A stretch of DNA of 64,000 nt from CAYRNR01 sp964425605 (GTDB taxonomy: Bacteria > Myxococcota_A > UBA796 > UBA9615 > CAYRNR01), in assembly GCA_964425605.1 (NCBI GenBank), contig CAYRNR010000007.1, positions 45,423 through 109,422 on the forward strand, in the 5' to 3' direction. The position numbers and the translations under genes are program-made. The stretch's first letter is position 1, and the number at the start of each line of letters is the position of its first letter. The notes below the pieces were generated by a model, which was not told the origin of the DNA, searched no databases, and was given only the letters and a program-made list of their open reading frames with translations. Shown here piece by piece: positions 26,654 to 36,600 of this stretch.

Positions 26654-28875
26654 CGAGTTCGAAGTACGTCGTTGTCCATCTGGAGGACAGCCCCGCGGAC
26701 CAGACGCGGTTCAGGCGCCTGTTCGATCACCGGCTGCGCGGCGAGCTGCGGCGCTTCTTCGAGGAGCATTTTCGCTGCGTGGTCCCATCGACCGGCAAGA
26801 GGCCGGAGTTCCAGTTCGAACTCGAGCAGTACGCCACGGTCGATGAGTTCTGTTCCGAGTTGATCGAGGAGCATCCGCGCGGCGGCGATACCGTGGAGCA
26901 CCGACCGACCGAGGTGGGGCGGGAGACGGTGCTGTTCGTGCTGGACTACTACGTCCCACGGGACGACGAGCAGGCGGCCGCCAAGGTCGAGACGGACTGG
27001 GAGATCGCCAGCCAGCAGACTCCCGGCGGGATCGGGTTCTCGCTTTGGCTCGAGCGGCTGTTTCCCCACGTCCCGGTCGTGCTGTTGACCAAGGGCGGGC
27101 CACGGGAGCTGTCCGCGGACTCGTCGTGGTCCTACATGCCCAAGGGCGGGCTGGAGAACGAGGAGCTGTTCGCCCGCAGGATGCGACAACTGCTCCCCCA
27201 GTGGTGGGACACCACCTACTCGCGCAAGCTCGAGGACTACGCCCAGAACCGCGGCGCACAGTCGTGGCACACGCCCGGCCACAACGCCGGCGAGGCCTTC
27301 TGTCGGTCGGCTCTACAGCGCGGCTTCTACGATGCGTTCGGGCACATGTCCTTCCAGTCCGATCTGAGTGTGTCGGTCGACGGCCTGGGCGATCTGTCCG
27401 AGCCTGACGAGGCGTCGCCGCTGAAGGACGCGCGGGATCGAAGCGCGAGCATCTTCGGCTCCGAGGAGACGTTCTACATCACCAACGGCACGTCCACGTC
27501 GAACAAGTCGATGCTGATGACCCTGCTGCGACCCGGTGAGGTGGTGTTGCTGGATCGCAACTGTCACAAGTCCGTGCACCAGGCCGTGGTCATGTCGGGC
27601 GCGGTGCCCGTGTACATGACGCCCCCGTACAACCAGGAACTCGGCGTCTGGCCGCCGCTGTCCATGCCCACGCTCATGGAGTACATCCACCGCTCCTACC
27701 CGGCAGGTCGCGAGCCGAGGATGCTCATCCTCACCAGCTGTACCTACGAGGGCGTCCTGTACCCCCTCGACGACATTCGCAAGCAGTGCGAACGCAACGG
27801 AATTCTCCTGTACGCCGACGAAGCCTGGGCGCCGTACTTGCGATTCCACCCGTTCTACACCCGCACCCGGGGGCAGTCCCTGACCCGGTACAACGCCACC
27901 GACGGCGGCGCGCACTTCGCGGTCCAGTCCACCCACAAGGCGCTGGCGGCGTTCAGCCAAGCCTCGATGATCCACGTGTCGAAGAAGTTCCGGTTCCTTC
28001 TCGACGAGGCGGGCCGGGGCCAGTGGGGGTGGCTGCAGGACCGCTTCCGGATGGCGGGGGAGCCGTCCTACGGCAAGTTCCGCCACGAGCTGTTCGAGGT
28101 GCTGCGCTACTGGCACAGCACGTCTCCGCACTACCCGATGCTCGCCACCCTCGATCGGTCGGGGGTGCAGATGCGACTCGAGGGAATGCGCCTGATCGAC
28201 GAGCGGCTGCGTTGGGTGCGGAAGTTCGAGGAGAATGTCGCGCACTGGGCGCCGGGCTCCATCGTGGACCTCGAGCAAATCGTCGGATCGAAGAACCTGC
28301 CGGACTACGAGGGGTACCTGAAGGATCCGCTCAAGATCGTGCTGGCCCTGCGAGGCGGCACCCGCAGTCGCGACGCGCTCAAAACGCAGCTCGACGCGGT
28401 GAACATCCAGTGGGAGAAGTCCACGTACGGATGTGTGCAGTTTTTGGTCACGGTGGGCACGTTCCTGGATCACATCCAGCAGCTGGAGATGGTGATCCAG
28501 CGGCACCGCGGCCCGCTGGGCCCCCCGGAAGGCGCGCCCGGGGGATTCGACTCGGAGTGGACGAGTGGCCAGCCCGTGGCGCTACCGCGGGACGCTGCAG
28601 CCTGCGATGGCGAGATGATCGAGCTGTCCAGGGCAGGGGGCCGTGTCTGCGCGCAGATGGTGGTGCCTTACCCCCCCGGCATCCCCGTGATGTTGCCCGG
28701 CCTCCGCATCCACCGAGATCTCGTGCCGTTCGTGCAGGACCGGATACGCGAGGACGGGGCCCACTCCGTCCACGGGATCTTCGAACACGCGGGTGATCAC
28801 TACATCAAGGTGGTCTCGGTCGACGAGGAAGAGGAGATAGTCAGAAACTTCGAGGATCTCCGTCCTATCCAGTGA
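26650..28875 (+). CDS. PLP-dependent Orn/Lys/Arg-type decarboxylase with an intact receiver domain
   Basis: This 741-residue protein joins a phospho-receiver to a fold-type I PLP amino-acid decarboxylase. The receiver (about 1-185) keeps all key positions: acidic pair Glu12-Asp13 in VVHLEDS, phospho-acceptor Asp99 in FVLDYYVP, Thr147 in VVLLTKG and Lys165 in YMPKGG. The catalytic part carries GHMSFQSDLS, TNGTSTSNK, Asp390 in LLYADEAW, and the PLP-binding Lys430 in STHKALAAFSQAS. Relatives remove the carboxyl group of Lys, Arg or Orn, giving cadaverine, agmatine or putrescine. In E. coli LdcI and AdiA the equivalent N-terminal wing has lost the phosphorylation site. The substrate cannot be fixed by eye; LysRS downstream hints at lysine. 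Confidence 0.85.
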   Translation: MTSSKYVVVHLEDSPADQTRFRRLFDHRLRGELRRFFEEHFRCVVPSTGKRPEFQFELEQYATVDEFCSELIEEHPRGGDTVEHRPTEVGRETVLFVLDYYVPRDDEQAAAKVETDWEIASQQTPGGIGFSLWLERLFPHVPVVLLTKGGPRELSADSSWSYMPKGGLENEELFARRMRQLLPQWWDTTYSRKLEDYAQNRGAQSWHTPGHNAGEAFCRSALQRGFYDAFGHMSFQSDLSVSVDGLGDLSEPDEASPLKDARDRSASIFGSEETFYITNGTSTSNKSMLMTLLRPGEVVLLDRNCHKSVHQAVVMSGAVPVYMTPPYNQELGVWPPLSMPTLMEYIHRSYPAGREPRMLILTSCTYEGVLYPLDDIRKQCERNGILLYADEAWAPYLRFHPFYTRTRGQSLTRYNATDGGAHFAVQSTHKALAAFSQASMIHVSKKFRFLLDEAGRGQWGWLQDRFRMAGEPSYGKFRHELFEVLRYWHSTSPHYPMLATLDRSGVQMRLEGMRLIDERLRWVRKFEENVAHWAPGSIVDLEQIVGSKNLPDYEGYLKDPLKIVLALRGGTRSRDALKTQLDAVNIQWEKSTYGCVQFLVTVGTFLDHIQQLEMVIQRHRGPLGPPEGAPGGFDSEWTSGQPVALPRDAAACDGEMIELSRAGGRVCAQMVVPYPPGIPVMLPGLRIHRDLVPFVQDRIREDGAHSVHGIFEHAGDHYIKVVSVDEEEEIVRNFEDLRPIQ

Positions 28876-28900
28876 GACCCCGGCACCCAGGGAGGCCGCG

Positions 28901-30409
28901 ATGGACTTCAAGACCTACGGATTCGACAAGGCCCGTCTTCGCAAGCGGCAGCAACTGCTGGACGCCGGCAACGATCCTTATCCGTACGATTTCGACCGCA
29001 CATGGCCCATCGGCGACATCCTCGCCGAGACGGCCCGGCGGGAAGAAAACGACGAAGAGCTGGGATTTGCCGTCTCCGCCGCTGGCCGCATCTGGGCCCG
29101 CCGCAAGATGGGCAAGACCGTGTTCATGGATCTCAAGGACGGAGGAGGCAAGATCCAGCTGTTCGTGCGGCGTGACGATGTCTCCGCCGAGGACTGGGAG
29201 CTGCAGTCATCGGTGGACATGGGCGACGTCGTCGGTGTGTCCGGGACGGTGTTCCGCACGCGGATGGGCGAGCTGTCCATCGCGGTGACCGAGCTGGCGA
29301 TGCTGGCCAAGGCGGTCGTGCCGATCCCCATGGGCAAGGAGAAGGACGACCGCACCTTCTACCGAGTCTCCGACCCGGAGAGCCGTTATCGCGAGCGGTA
29401 CCTTCACTGGATGCTCAACCCCGAGAGCCGCGATCACGTGCACATGCGGTCGCGGATTATCTCGGCCATCCGGCGACGCATGGAGGACGATGGCTTCCTC
29501 GACGTGGACACTCCCACGGTGGAGTTCGTCTACGGCGGGGCAGAGGCGCGGCCCTTCCGGACCCAGATCTGGGCCCACGGAAACCGGGAGGCATTCCTGC
29601 GCATTTCGCCCGAGCTGTACCTCAAGAGGTACATCGTGGCGGGGTTCGACCGCGTGTTCACCATCTGCCAGAACTTCCGCAACGAGGGCATCGACCATTC
29701 GCACAACCCCGAGTTCACCATGATGGAGTGGTACGAGGCCTACTCGGACTACGAGCGCCAGATGGAGCGGTTCGAGCACCTGGTGGCCGGCGTTTGCGAG
29801 GAGATCTGCGGCAGCGCGAAGATCACCTACCAGGGGACCGAGATCGACTTCACCCCGCCGTGGCGGCGGCTGACCGTGCTCGACGCGCTGCAGGAGTTCG
29901 TGGGCATCGACGCGGACTCCATGACCGTGGACGAGCTCAAGGAGCAGCTCGACGCCCATGGCGTGGAGTATCACGAACCCCTTCCGTGGGGCATCGCCGT
30001 GGTGGAGCTGTTCGAGGCGCTGTGCGAGCAGCACTTGGTCCAGCCGACCTTCGTACTCGATCACCCCATCGACATCAGCCCGTTGACCAAGGTCAAGCGC
30101 GGAGATCCGCGACTGGTCGAGCGCTTCGAGCCCTACGTGGTCCGTATGGAGATCGGCAACGCCTACTCGGAGTTGACCGATCCCGTGGACCAGGTCGAGC
30201 GACTGGAGGCCCAGCGTGACGTCCGACGCGAAGACGTGGAGTACGAGAACCACCCCGTGGATGTGGACTTCGTGCGCGCGGTGGGGTGCGGCATGCCCCC
30301 CACCGGCGGTGTGGGGCTGGGCATCGATCGGCTGATCATGTTGCTGGCGGACGTCCCCAGCATCCGCGACATTATCCCCTTCCCCATGGTCAAGCCCAAG
30401 GGCCGCTGA
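28901..30409 (+). CDS. lysS: Lysyl-tRNA synthetase, class II
   Basis: This 502-residue enzyme, the usual LysS length, charges tRNA-Lys with lysine. The N-terminal OB-fold that reads the anticodon is present (AGRIWARRKMGKTVFMDLKD). It is followed by class II motif 2 (HNPEFTMMEWYEAY with upstream FRNEG) and motif 3 (GGVGLGIDRLIML). The ATG at 28901 follows GGGAGG and lies 25 bases after the decarboxylase stop, so the two are probably co-transcribed. The OB domain excludes the short EpmA/GenX paralogue. Whether this is the only LysRS or a second copy, perhaps resistant to a product of the operon, cannot be seen here. Confidence 0.95.
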   Translation: MDFKTYGFDKARLRKRQQLLDAGNDPYPYDFDRTWPIGDILAETARREENDEELGFAVSAAGRIWARRKMGKTVFMDLKDGGGKIQLFVRRDDVSAEDWELQSSVDMGDVVGVSGTVFRTRMGELSIAVTELAMLAKAVVPIPMGKEKDDRTFYRVSDPESRYRERYLHWMLNPESRDHVHMRSRIISAIRRRMEDDGFLDVDTPTVEFVYGGAEARPFRTQIWAHGNREAFLRISPELYLKRYIVAGFDRVFTICQNFRNEGIDHSHNPEFTMMEWYEAYSDYERQMERFEHLVAGVCEEICGSAKITYQGTEIDFTPPWRRLTVLDALQEFVGIDADSMTVDELKEQLDAHGVEYHEPLPWGIAVVELFEALCEQHLVQPTFVLDHPIDISPLTKVKRGDPRLVERFEPYVVRMEIGNAYSELTDPVDQVERLEAQRDVRREDVEYENHPVDVDFVRAVGCGMPPTGGVGLGIDRLIMLLADVPSIRDIIPFPMVKPKGR

Positions 30410-30432
30410 ATTCGCTCAGGTCAGCTACTTCG

Positions 30433-30461
30433 CTGCTCGCCGTCTTCCAAGGAGCGAGCAG
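30433..30461 (+). other. Leader hairpin before the GTPase gene
   Basis: CTGCTCG (30433-30439) pairs perfectly with CGAGCAG (30455-30461) around a 15-base loop. It ends directly before the GGGAGG ribosome site of the next gene. There is no U-tract, so it is not an intrinsic terminator. It could tune translation or mark an RNA processing site. Confidence 0.3.
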
Positions 30462-30472
30462 GGAGGAAAGCC

Positions 30473-31912
30473 ATGACCGACGGCCCCCGCGACACCTTCG
30501 ACGACGACCACCCCACCGACGACATCGTCGCTGAGCCGCCCGCCGAGTCCTACACGGAGGCCTGGGACTACGGCCCCGGGAATCCTGGTGACCTGCTCGC
30601 TGGCAGCGGAAGTGGAGAGTCGGACCACGATCCAGGGACATGGCACGACGGAACGCCGGCGCCGACATCGGTGCCCCCGCGCGCTCCGGCCGCGAACACC
30701 CGCTCCGAGGCAGCAACACCCGAGGTCGAAAATGAGCCGGCCGAGCCCCCCGCACCGGCGGAAGACCGGCAGGTGGTCGTGCTGGGGCCGATGCAGTCCG
30801 GCAAGACCGTGCTCCTGCTCTCCCTGCTCACCGCGCTGCTGGCCTGGGGACGCCGCAGCGACGACGACGCCCGTCTAGCGCGGCGCTGGTGGATGGAGAT
30901 GACCGCTGGCGAAGGAGCGCACCGGCTCGCCCAGGAGTACGTCCGGACCATCGTCGAGGAGGGTTTCTCGCCGCTGGCCTCGTCCGAGCTGCAGAGCTTC
31001 GACTTCTCCGTGAGCGTCACCGAGGAGCGGGGCCTGTTCCATCCGCCGGTGCGGACCGACGCGAACCTGCGCTTCTTCGATGGTCCGGGAGGACACGTGA
31101 TCCACGCGATGTCGGACTGGGGCGCCGACCGCCGGTCGTACGAGTACGAAGCGGCGACCCTGGATGCGGCCCGCGAGGCAGGGGCCCTGGTGTTGACCGT
31201 GGACGCGTCCAACCCCCAACAGGATGTACTCAGCGGCGAGCTGGCGCACCTGATCGGCCATGCCAGCGTGGACACGAGCTGTCCGCCGCCGGCCTCCCCG
31301 TGGCCCTACCGCCTGATGCGCCGACTGGGCCTGTCGCGCGAGGAACCGCCCGTGGCCACCACGTCACGGCGGCTGGGCTGCGACAACTTCCTGGTGCTGC
31401 TGACCAAGGTGGACCGGATCGTGGCTCCCGAGGTGCTGGAGGCCTCCATCCACGGAGACACCCCTCCAGGAGACGTGTCCCGCATGACGCCGCTCGAGGC
31501 CGCGTGGAACCTCGATCCCCTGGGGCAGGCGCTGGAGGCTGTCGGGCGCAACAACCTGCTGACCATCCACAACGCGCTGCGACCGGACGCGCGGCTCGCG
31601 GTGGGATTGTGCAGCGCCTGGGGCTTCAACCCCGGCAATGGCCAGCCCTTCATGAACCGTGAGGGTTCGGACCCCGTGCGGATGAGCTCCCAGGAGCGCC
31701 GCGAGCGCGTCAAGCTCATGACGCCTTTCGGCGTCCAGGATGCCCTGCGTTTCACCGTGACGGGTAGCGCAGACGGAACGGTGCGGCGCGTGACTCGTGA
31801 CGACCTGGCGGACGCTCCCGGGCCGCATCCCGACCCTTCCGGGCCCATCGCAGCGCGGCTTCGATTCGGCTGTCAGCAGGACGCCAGCAGGGCGTCTGAG
31901 AGCTGGAGGTGA
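30473..31912 (+). CDS. P-loop GTPase of conflict-system type (double-GTPase-like)
   Basis: A disordered acidic N-terminus of about 95 residues precedes a GTPase-like P-loop domain. Walker A is LGPMQSGKT (105-112), the G3 element is FFDGPGGH, and the G4-like element is VLLTKVDRI. The protein has 479 residues. Its gene stands before a DUF4407-like membrane protein and a very large partner. This resembles the described 'double-GTPase / GTPase-associated protein' neighbourhoods that Aravind-type analyses place among NTP-dependent conflict systems. The family assignment comes from motif style and context. Membrane recruitment through the next gene product is inferred. Confidence 0.65.
   Translation: MTDGPRDTFDDDHPTDDIVAEPPAESYTEAWDYGPGNPGDLLAGSGSGESDHDPGTWHDGTPAPTSVPPRAPAANTRSEAATPEVENEPAEPPAPAEDRQVVVLGPMQSGKTVLLLSLLTALLAWGRRSDDDARLARRWWMEMTAGEGAHRLAQEYVRTIVEEGFSPLASSELQSFDFSVSVTEERGLFHPPVRTDANLRFFDGPGGHVIHAMSDWGADRRSYEYEAATLDAAREAGALVLTVDASNPQQDVLSGELAHLIGHASVDTSCPPPASPWPYRLMRRLGLSREEPPVATTSRRLGCDNFLVLLTKVDRIVAPEVLEASIHGDTPPGDVSRMTPLEAAWNLDPLGQALEAVGRNNLLTIHNALRPDARLAVGLCSAWGFNPGNGQPFMNREGSDPVRMSSQERRERVKLMTPFGVQDALRFTVTGSADGTVRRVTRDDLADAPGPHPDPSGPIAARLRFGCQQDASRASESWR
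31905..31912 (+). promoter_or_regulatory. Ribosome-binding site deciding the start at 31918
   Basis: GGAGGTGA matches the anti-Shine-Dalgarno fully and lies 5 bases before the ATG at 31918. An in-frame GTG at 31909 lies inside this element and therefore cannot use it. It also contains the TGA stop of the GTPase gene. Confidence 0.7.
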
Positions 31913-31917
31913 TTTCC

Positions 31918-33630
31918 ATGACCGATCCCACCGACGACATCCTGCGCGACGACGAGCTGTTCGACGGCGACATCCCCCACCCCGGCGGCAATGGGAGCGA
32001 CCCGGACGACGGGGCAGGGCTCTGGCCCGTCGACGACCCGGCGACCGAACCCGTACTCGAGGTCCTCGATGATCTCGATGATCTCGACGACCTGTCGGAG
32101 GAGCCGACCCTGGATCGAGAGATCGCCGAGCCCTCGCACCCGATCGTGCCCCTGCACTTCGCTCCCCCGCGGCGACAGGCTCCCGGGGGCGTGCTGTGGA
32201 CGCTGGTCACCTTCATGGGGCTCGACGTCTGGGGTAGCGAGTTCTTGTCTCGACGCGCCGCTCTGGAGATGAAGGCCGCCGCAGGGCTGCTGTTCATCGT
32301 GTTCTCCTTCGAACTCACCGCCTGGTCGCTGTTGTTCAACTGCCTGATCCACGGATCGAACCTGGCCCTCTCGCCCTACACCCTGCTGGCCGTCCTCATC
32401 GCGACCTTCTTTGCGGCGGCAGTGTTCGTCTTCGAGCGGGGCATCGTGGTGTCGGACTTCTCGGTCGAACCCGCTCGCAAGGTCCTCGGCGTCGCCATCC
32501 GGCTTCTCGTCATCGCGGTGAGCGCGCTGGCCTGCGCACAGCCCCTGGAACTCATCACGTTCAACCGCGCCATCGAGGCGAGGCTCTACCTGGAGGAGAT
32601 TCTCGGCATCTCGACCCAGGAGTACGAGGACCATCTCGAGGCCACAGCCGAGGCCGTGCGCCCCTCGACAGCCGACATCGAGGGTGAGGTCGGGAACACC
32701 GTCGCTCACGCGGAGTGGGTCGACACCAAGGGATCGCGCGACGCCGCTGCACTGACCGTCCACGATCTCGAGGCCCAGCTCGAGCAGGCGCAGCGTGAGC
32801 ACGCCGATCGCGAAGGGACCGTGGGCTACTGGCGTTCGCGCACGAACAGAGCCGTCGCCGACCTGAAGGCGGATCCGGAGAACGCCGACCTGATCGCCCG
32901 GCGCGACCACGCCCAGAACAACCTCGACTGGGGGAGGAGCCAGGCGGCGGCCGCACAGCAACGGGTGAACGATCTCTCCGTGGACCTGAACCGGGCCCAT
33001 CGCGAGCAGGAGTACTGGGACGAACGCGTCGAAGGCGCCTGGTCCGCGCGCGGCCAGGCCCACGACACCATCAACGCCGACATCGACACGGAGATCGACG
33101 CCGCCTCGGCGAAGGTCGAAGCCATCGCACAGAGGATCGACGTCCTCCTAGCCGGCAGCCCCGACGATCCCCCCATCGACCCCGGGACGGGCGAGAGGTT
33201 CGTGTGGTCCAATGCCGGGTTCACCGATCGTCTGTGTGTCGTCCAGGACCTCGTGCACGGTCACCCGCCCCGGTGGCCGGCCACGTCTCCGGAGATCCGC
33301 GCGCAGGTGATCCAGGAGTTCGGCCTGCCCGATCCGGAGCAAGCGGCGCTCGGCGCAGAGCGGACCGCCACCACCTACCGCCGGCACTACGTGATGGCCT
33401 TCCTCGTGGCCATCTGCATCCCCCTGCTCACGATCGCGTTCAAGAGCATCCTCGCGAGGGAGCTGCGCGACTACTACTCCACGGTCTGGCAAGCGCTGGC
33501 GGGCAACCGGGAGGCCGTGCAGGCCCTGATCGCTCGGCCTGGAGGCAGGGAGCTGCTCGCCGCGGCGCAGGAGTTCCGGCCGTCCCGGCTCTACCGCCGC
33601 GCGCGCAGCTTTCTGGGCGGGCTCGGATGA
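31918..33630 (+). CDS. DUF4407-like membrane protein with coiled coil
   Basis: After an acidic disordered N-terminus, a cluster of hydrophobic helices (AAAGLLFIVFSFELTAWSLLF; LLAVLIATFFAAAVFVFE) and RLLVIAVSALACAQPLELI follow the plan of DUF4407 proteins. These have an N-terminal four-helix membrane bundle with a conserved 'PLEL' step. A long coiled coil rich in Glu, Arg and Gln comes next, then one more membrane helix near the C-terminus (YVMAFLVAICIPLLTIAF). The protein has 570 residues. It is coupled to the GTPase before and the giant protein after, so it may be the membrane anchor or effector of that trio. Membrane topology is clear; the family call is moderate. Confidence 0.65.
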   Translation: MTDPTDDILRDDELFDGDIPHPGGNGSDPDDGAGLWPVDDPATEPVLEVLDDLDDLDDLSEEPTLDREIAEPSHPIVPLHFAPPRRQAPGGVLWTLVTFMGLDVWGSEFLSRRAALEMKAAAGLLFIVFSFELTAWSLLFNCLIHGSNLALSPYTLLAVLIATFFAAAVFVFERGIVVSDFSVEPARKVLGVAIRLLVIAVSALACAQPLELITFNRAIEARLYLEEILGISTQEYEDHLEATAEAVRPSTADIEGEVGNTVAHAEWVDTKGSRDAAALTVHDLEAQLEQAQREHADREGTVGYWRSRTNRAVADLKADPENADLIARRDHAQNNLDWGRSQAAAAQQRVNDLSVDLNRAHREQEYWDERVEGAWSARGQAHDTINADIDTEIDAASAKVEAIAQRIDVLLAGSPDDPPIDPGTGERFVWSNAGFTDRLCVVQDLVHGHPPRWPATSPEIRAQVIQEFGLPDPEQAALGAERTATTYRRHYVMAFLVAICIPLLTIAFKSILARELRDYYSTVWQALAGNREAVQALIARPGGRELLAAAQEFRPSRLYRRARSFLGGLG

Positions 33631-36600
33631 GCGCCGCGCCCCCCGACTCCGCCAGGATCCAGCCGGCTGGCCCGTTCACGGCCGAGGTCATGGAGTTCGG
33701 CAAACACTGCGTATCCACGGACGGGGACATCGCGCGGGGAGCAGAGTACGGCGTGCTCGGTCGCTCGGCGCGGTTCCCAGCCTCGCTCGATGTCCTGTGT
33801 CGGCCCCAGATCCTCGGTCCCGGGGCCGTGGCCGAGCTACAGCCCGTGCTCGAGGGACGCCCTCACGCCACGGTGAGCCAGCCCGTGGCGCTGGACGGGC
33901 GAGTGTTCACGGCTGTCTCACGGACCCGCCTTCGCAAGGAAGACCTCCGCGCGAGGAAGAGCCGTCGCTTCTGGATGTGCCGCTATCTCGCTTTCACGGG
34001 ACGGCCCCCCGATCCGCTGACCGCGTACCAGATCCTGGAAGCGCAGCCGCTGGTGGGCCTGACGCGCGAACAGGCCTCTGCCATGGGCCGGCCGATGACG
34101 GGGCTCGAGGCGGCTGTCCCCCAGGTGACCGCGGTCGCCAGGGCGTTCCTGGCCGAGGCGCTGCCCCTCGCCCTGTCCGGTGTTCCGGTGGGGATTCCGG
34201 GCTCCATCGGAGAGCAGACGTTCTTCGAGTGGGCCTCCCTGTTGTGGAGGCTGCTGCCCGCTCCCGCGCGCGTGCTCTTCTCGGCGGGGTGGTGCGTGAG
34301 TCCGGCGCGGGCCGAAACACTGACCCTCTCCGCCGCGTCCGGCCACGGGGAGACCACGGCCGTCTTCGATCCAGCGACGCAGACCTGGACCATGCCCCGT
34401 TTGTCGAGGGTGATCTCGGGGCGCGGGGAGGTGTCCACGAGGGCGTTTTCGCGTGGGTTCCTGGTGGCCGGGACCTCCTATGCGCGCGTTCGCCTCGGCT
34501 GGACTCCCGCGGACCGGCCGGTATCGCGTCATCTGACCGATCCCGCTGGCTCCTCGACCGGCCCGCCCATGGACCGCCTCTCGAGCGGGAACCGCGCGCT
34601 GGGGTTGGCGGATGCCGCCGTTTTGCAGGCGGTGCGACTCCCGGCGAATCGTGCCCTGGACGAGCTGCGGGTCGGCGAGCTGGAGGAGTGGCTCGCTGGA
34701 ATCCGACCTTCGGGCTCTTCCCTCTGCGTGGACACCGAGGTCTATCGATATCGTGACACGGCAGAACGGGCCTTCACCGCAGGGCTGGCCGCCCTCGGCG
34801 ATCCGGCCACCCGGGATCGCGGCGACCTCGTGGTTGCGCGATCCCTCCCCTCGCGGTTCGGACGCCACCACCGGGAGGCCGTGGAACGCTGCGACGGCGC
34901 CGGAAGCGCACGCGCACGACTTCTCCTCCAGGCGTCCGATGGTTCGCCACGGCGTTGTGTGGAGGCGCTGGTGCGAGCCGTGGAGGAGGGGGAGGCGGAG
35001 GCGTTTCCGGAGGAGGTCTGTACGCCTCTGTTCGACAAGCTGGACGCGGCACTGAACGAGCGCGCCGGCGGGGCTTGGACAGGGCGAGTAGTGGATCTGT
35101 TGCTCGCGGGGGGCCTGCCCGGCATCGTGCACGAGTGGATAAGCGAGCGCCCCGACGCCCTAGCCGTGGCCGTGGCACGGGATGCCGCCGAGCGGGCTCC
35201 GCTGGCGCTGGCCCAGATCCGAGCCCTGGCCACGTCGGATTGTGTGGAGCTGGTCGCGCGCTGGGCGACGGGCGGAAGACCGGGGGCATCGGCCTCGGAG
35301 GTTCTGGGCGGGGTGGACGAGTCGGAGCGGACCGTGTTCGGGCGGGTGATCGTGCGTGCCTGGCGTCAGCCAAGGGAGCGCCGTTGCGAGCGTCGCGCCG
35401 AGATCCTCCGGTGGGTCGATCTGCTCTCACCCATCGATACGCGGGAGCCGCTCATTGCGCTTCGCCAAGGGCGTGTGGATCTGAACGAACGCCAGGTCCG
35501 GCTGCTCACGCGCGACGTTCTGTCCGATGCCGTCCCCCCCGAGATGCGTCCGGTCGTGGGCGCTGCGATTCTTCGCCACTGGACCTCCCTCGCCGCCACC
35601 ATCGTGGCGCAGCCTTCGAGCTGGGAACCATTCCTGCGCGAGTGGCCGGGACCGATCCACCTGACGCTCATCGGCCGCCCCCATCTCGATCCGCGTGAAC
35701 GATGTGATTCACGCGTGGCGCGAGAGGCGCAGGTGTTCTGCCCCCGCCGCCCCCAGCTGCTGAAGCTCGCGCGTGAGTGGTCCTCGGGAGCGCCCGTCGC
35801 GGGAGCCTTCGAGGAGGTCGCCCCCTTGCTGTGGCGGTGGTGCATCGATCCGGCCACGCCGGATGGTAACGCTACGGATCTGATCCAGCTCTGCCGCCAG
35901 CTCGCCGCGGGCCGCCTTCCCACCGCGAAGCCGGCTGTCGAAGAGGACCTGGATCGAGCTGCCAGACTGGCCATGGGCGTCGGGATTCCCTCGAGCGCCG
36001 ACATCGGCTCACTGCTGTCCCACTGCCGCCGCGGCTGGCAGGTGCGGCTGGTGCTGAGCCTGTTCCCGTCCGAGGACATCCGCCTGCCGCTGCAGTTGCT
36101 GGAGACCCTCATCGGGGAACGCGTCTGGCTGCGTGGTCACCTGGCGTCCCCCGGCGTGCACCAGGAGAGGTCGAGTCAGCTGGGATTGGCCGGCTTCGAA
36201 TTCCACACGTTGAAGTTCACCGAGGACGTTCGGCCGTGGTGGCGCAAGGGGATCGAGCAGACGGCGCTGTGGGCGGCGTTCTCCGGCGTCCCACGCAAGC
36301 GCCAGGGCTCGTTGCGCCGCGCAGTCGAGGCCTACGCGCAGTCGCCAGTGCAGCGATGCCGGCTGGCCGCCCTGTACCTGGAGGGCCAGGGCGCCCGACC
36401 ACCGGAGGCGCGGGAGCGGGCCGCGGGCGCGGTCATGGAGCAAGTGGTGTCGCCGGTGGCCGTTGGATGTGGCCTGGACACGCAGATGCTCCGACAGGTC
36501 TTCGCGGTGATGAGCGAGGGGCCGTCGGCCAACAGCGCTGCGCGGTGGCGGCTACGCCGGCTCAGGTACAGGGCCTTCTTCGCCAAGGGAGCCAACCACG

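Noticed and set aside
28901..30409. EpmA/GenX-type LysRS paralogue
   Set aside because: The N-terminal anticodon-binding OB-fold is present and the length is that of full LysRS.
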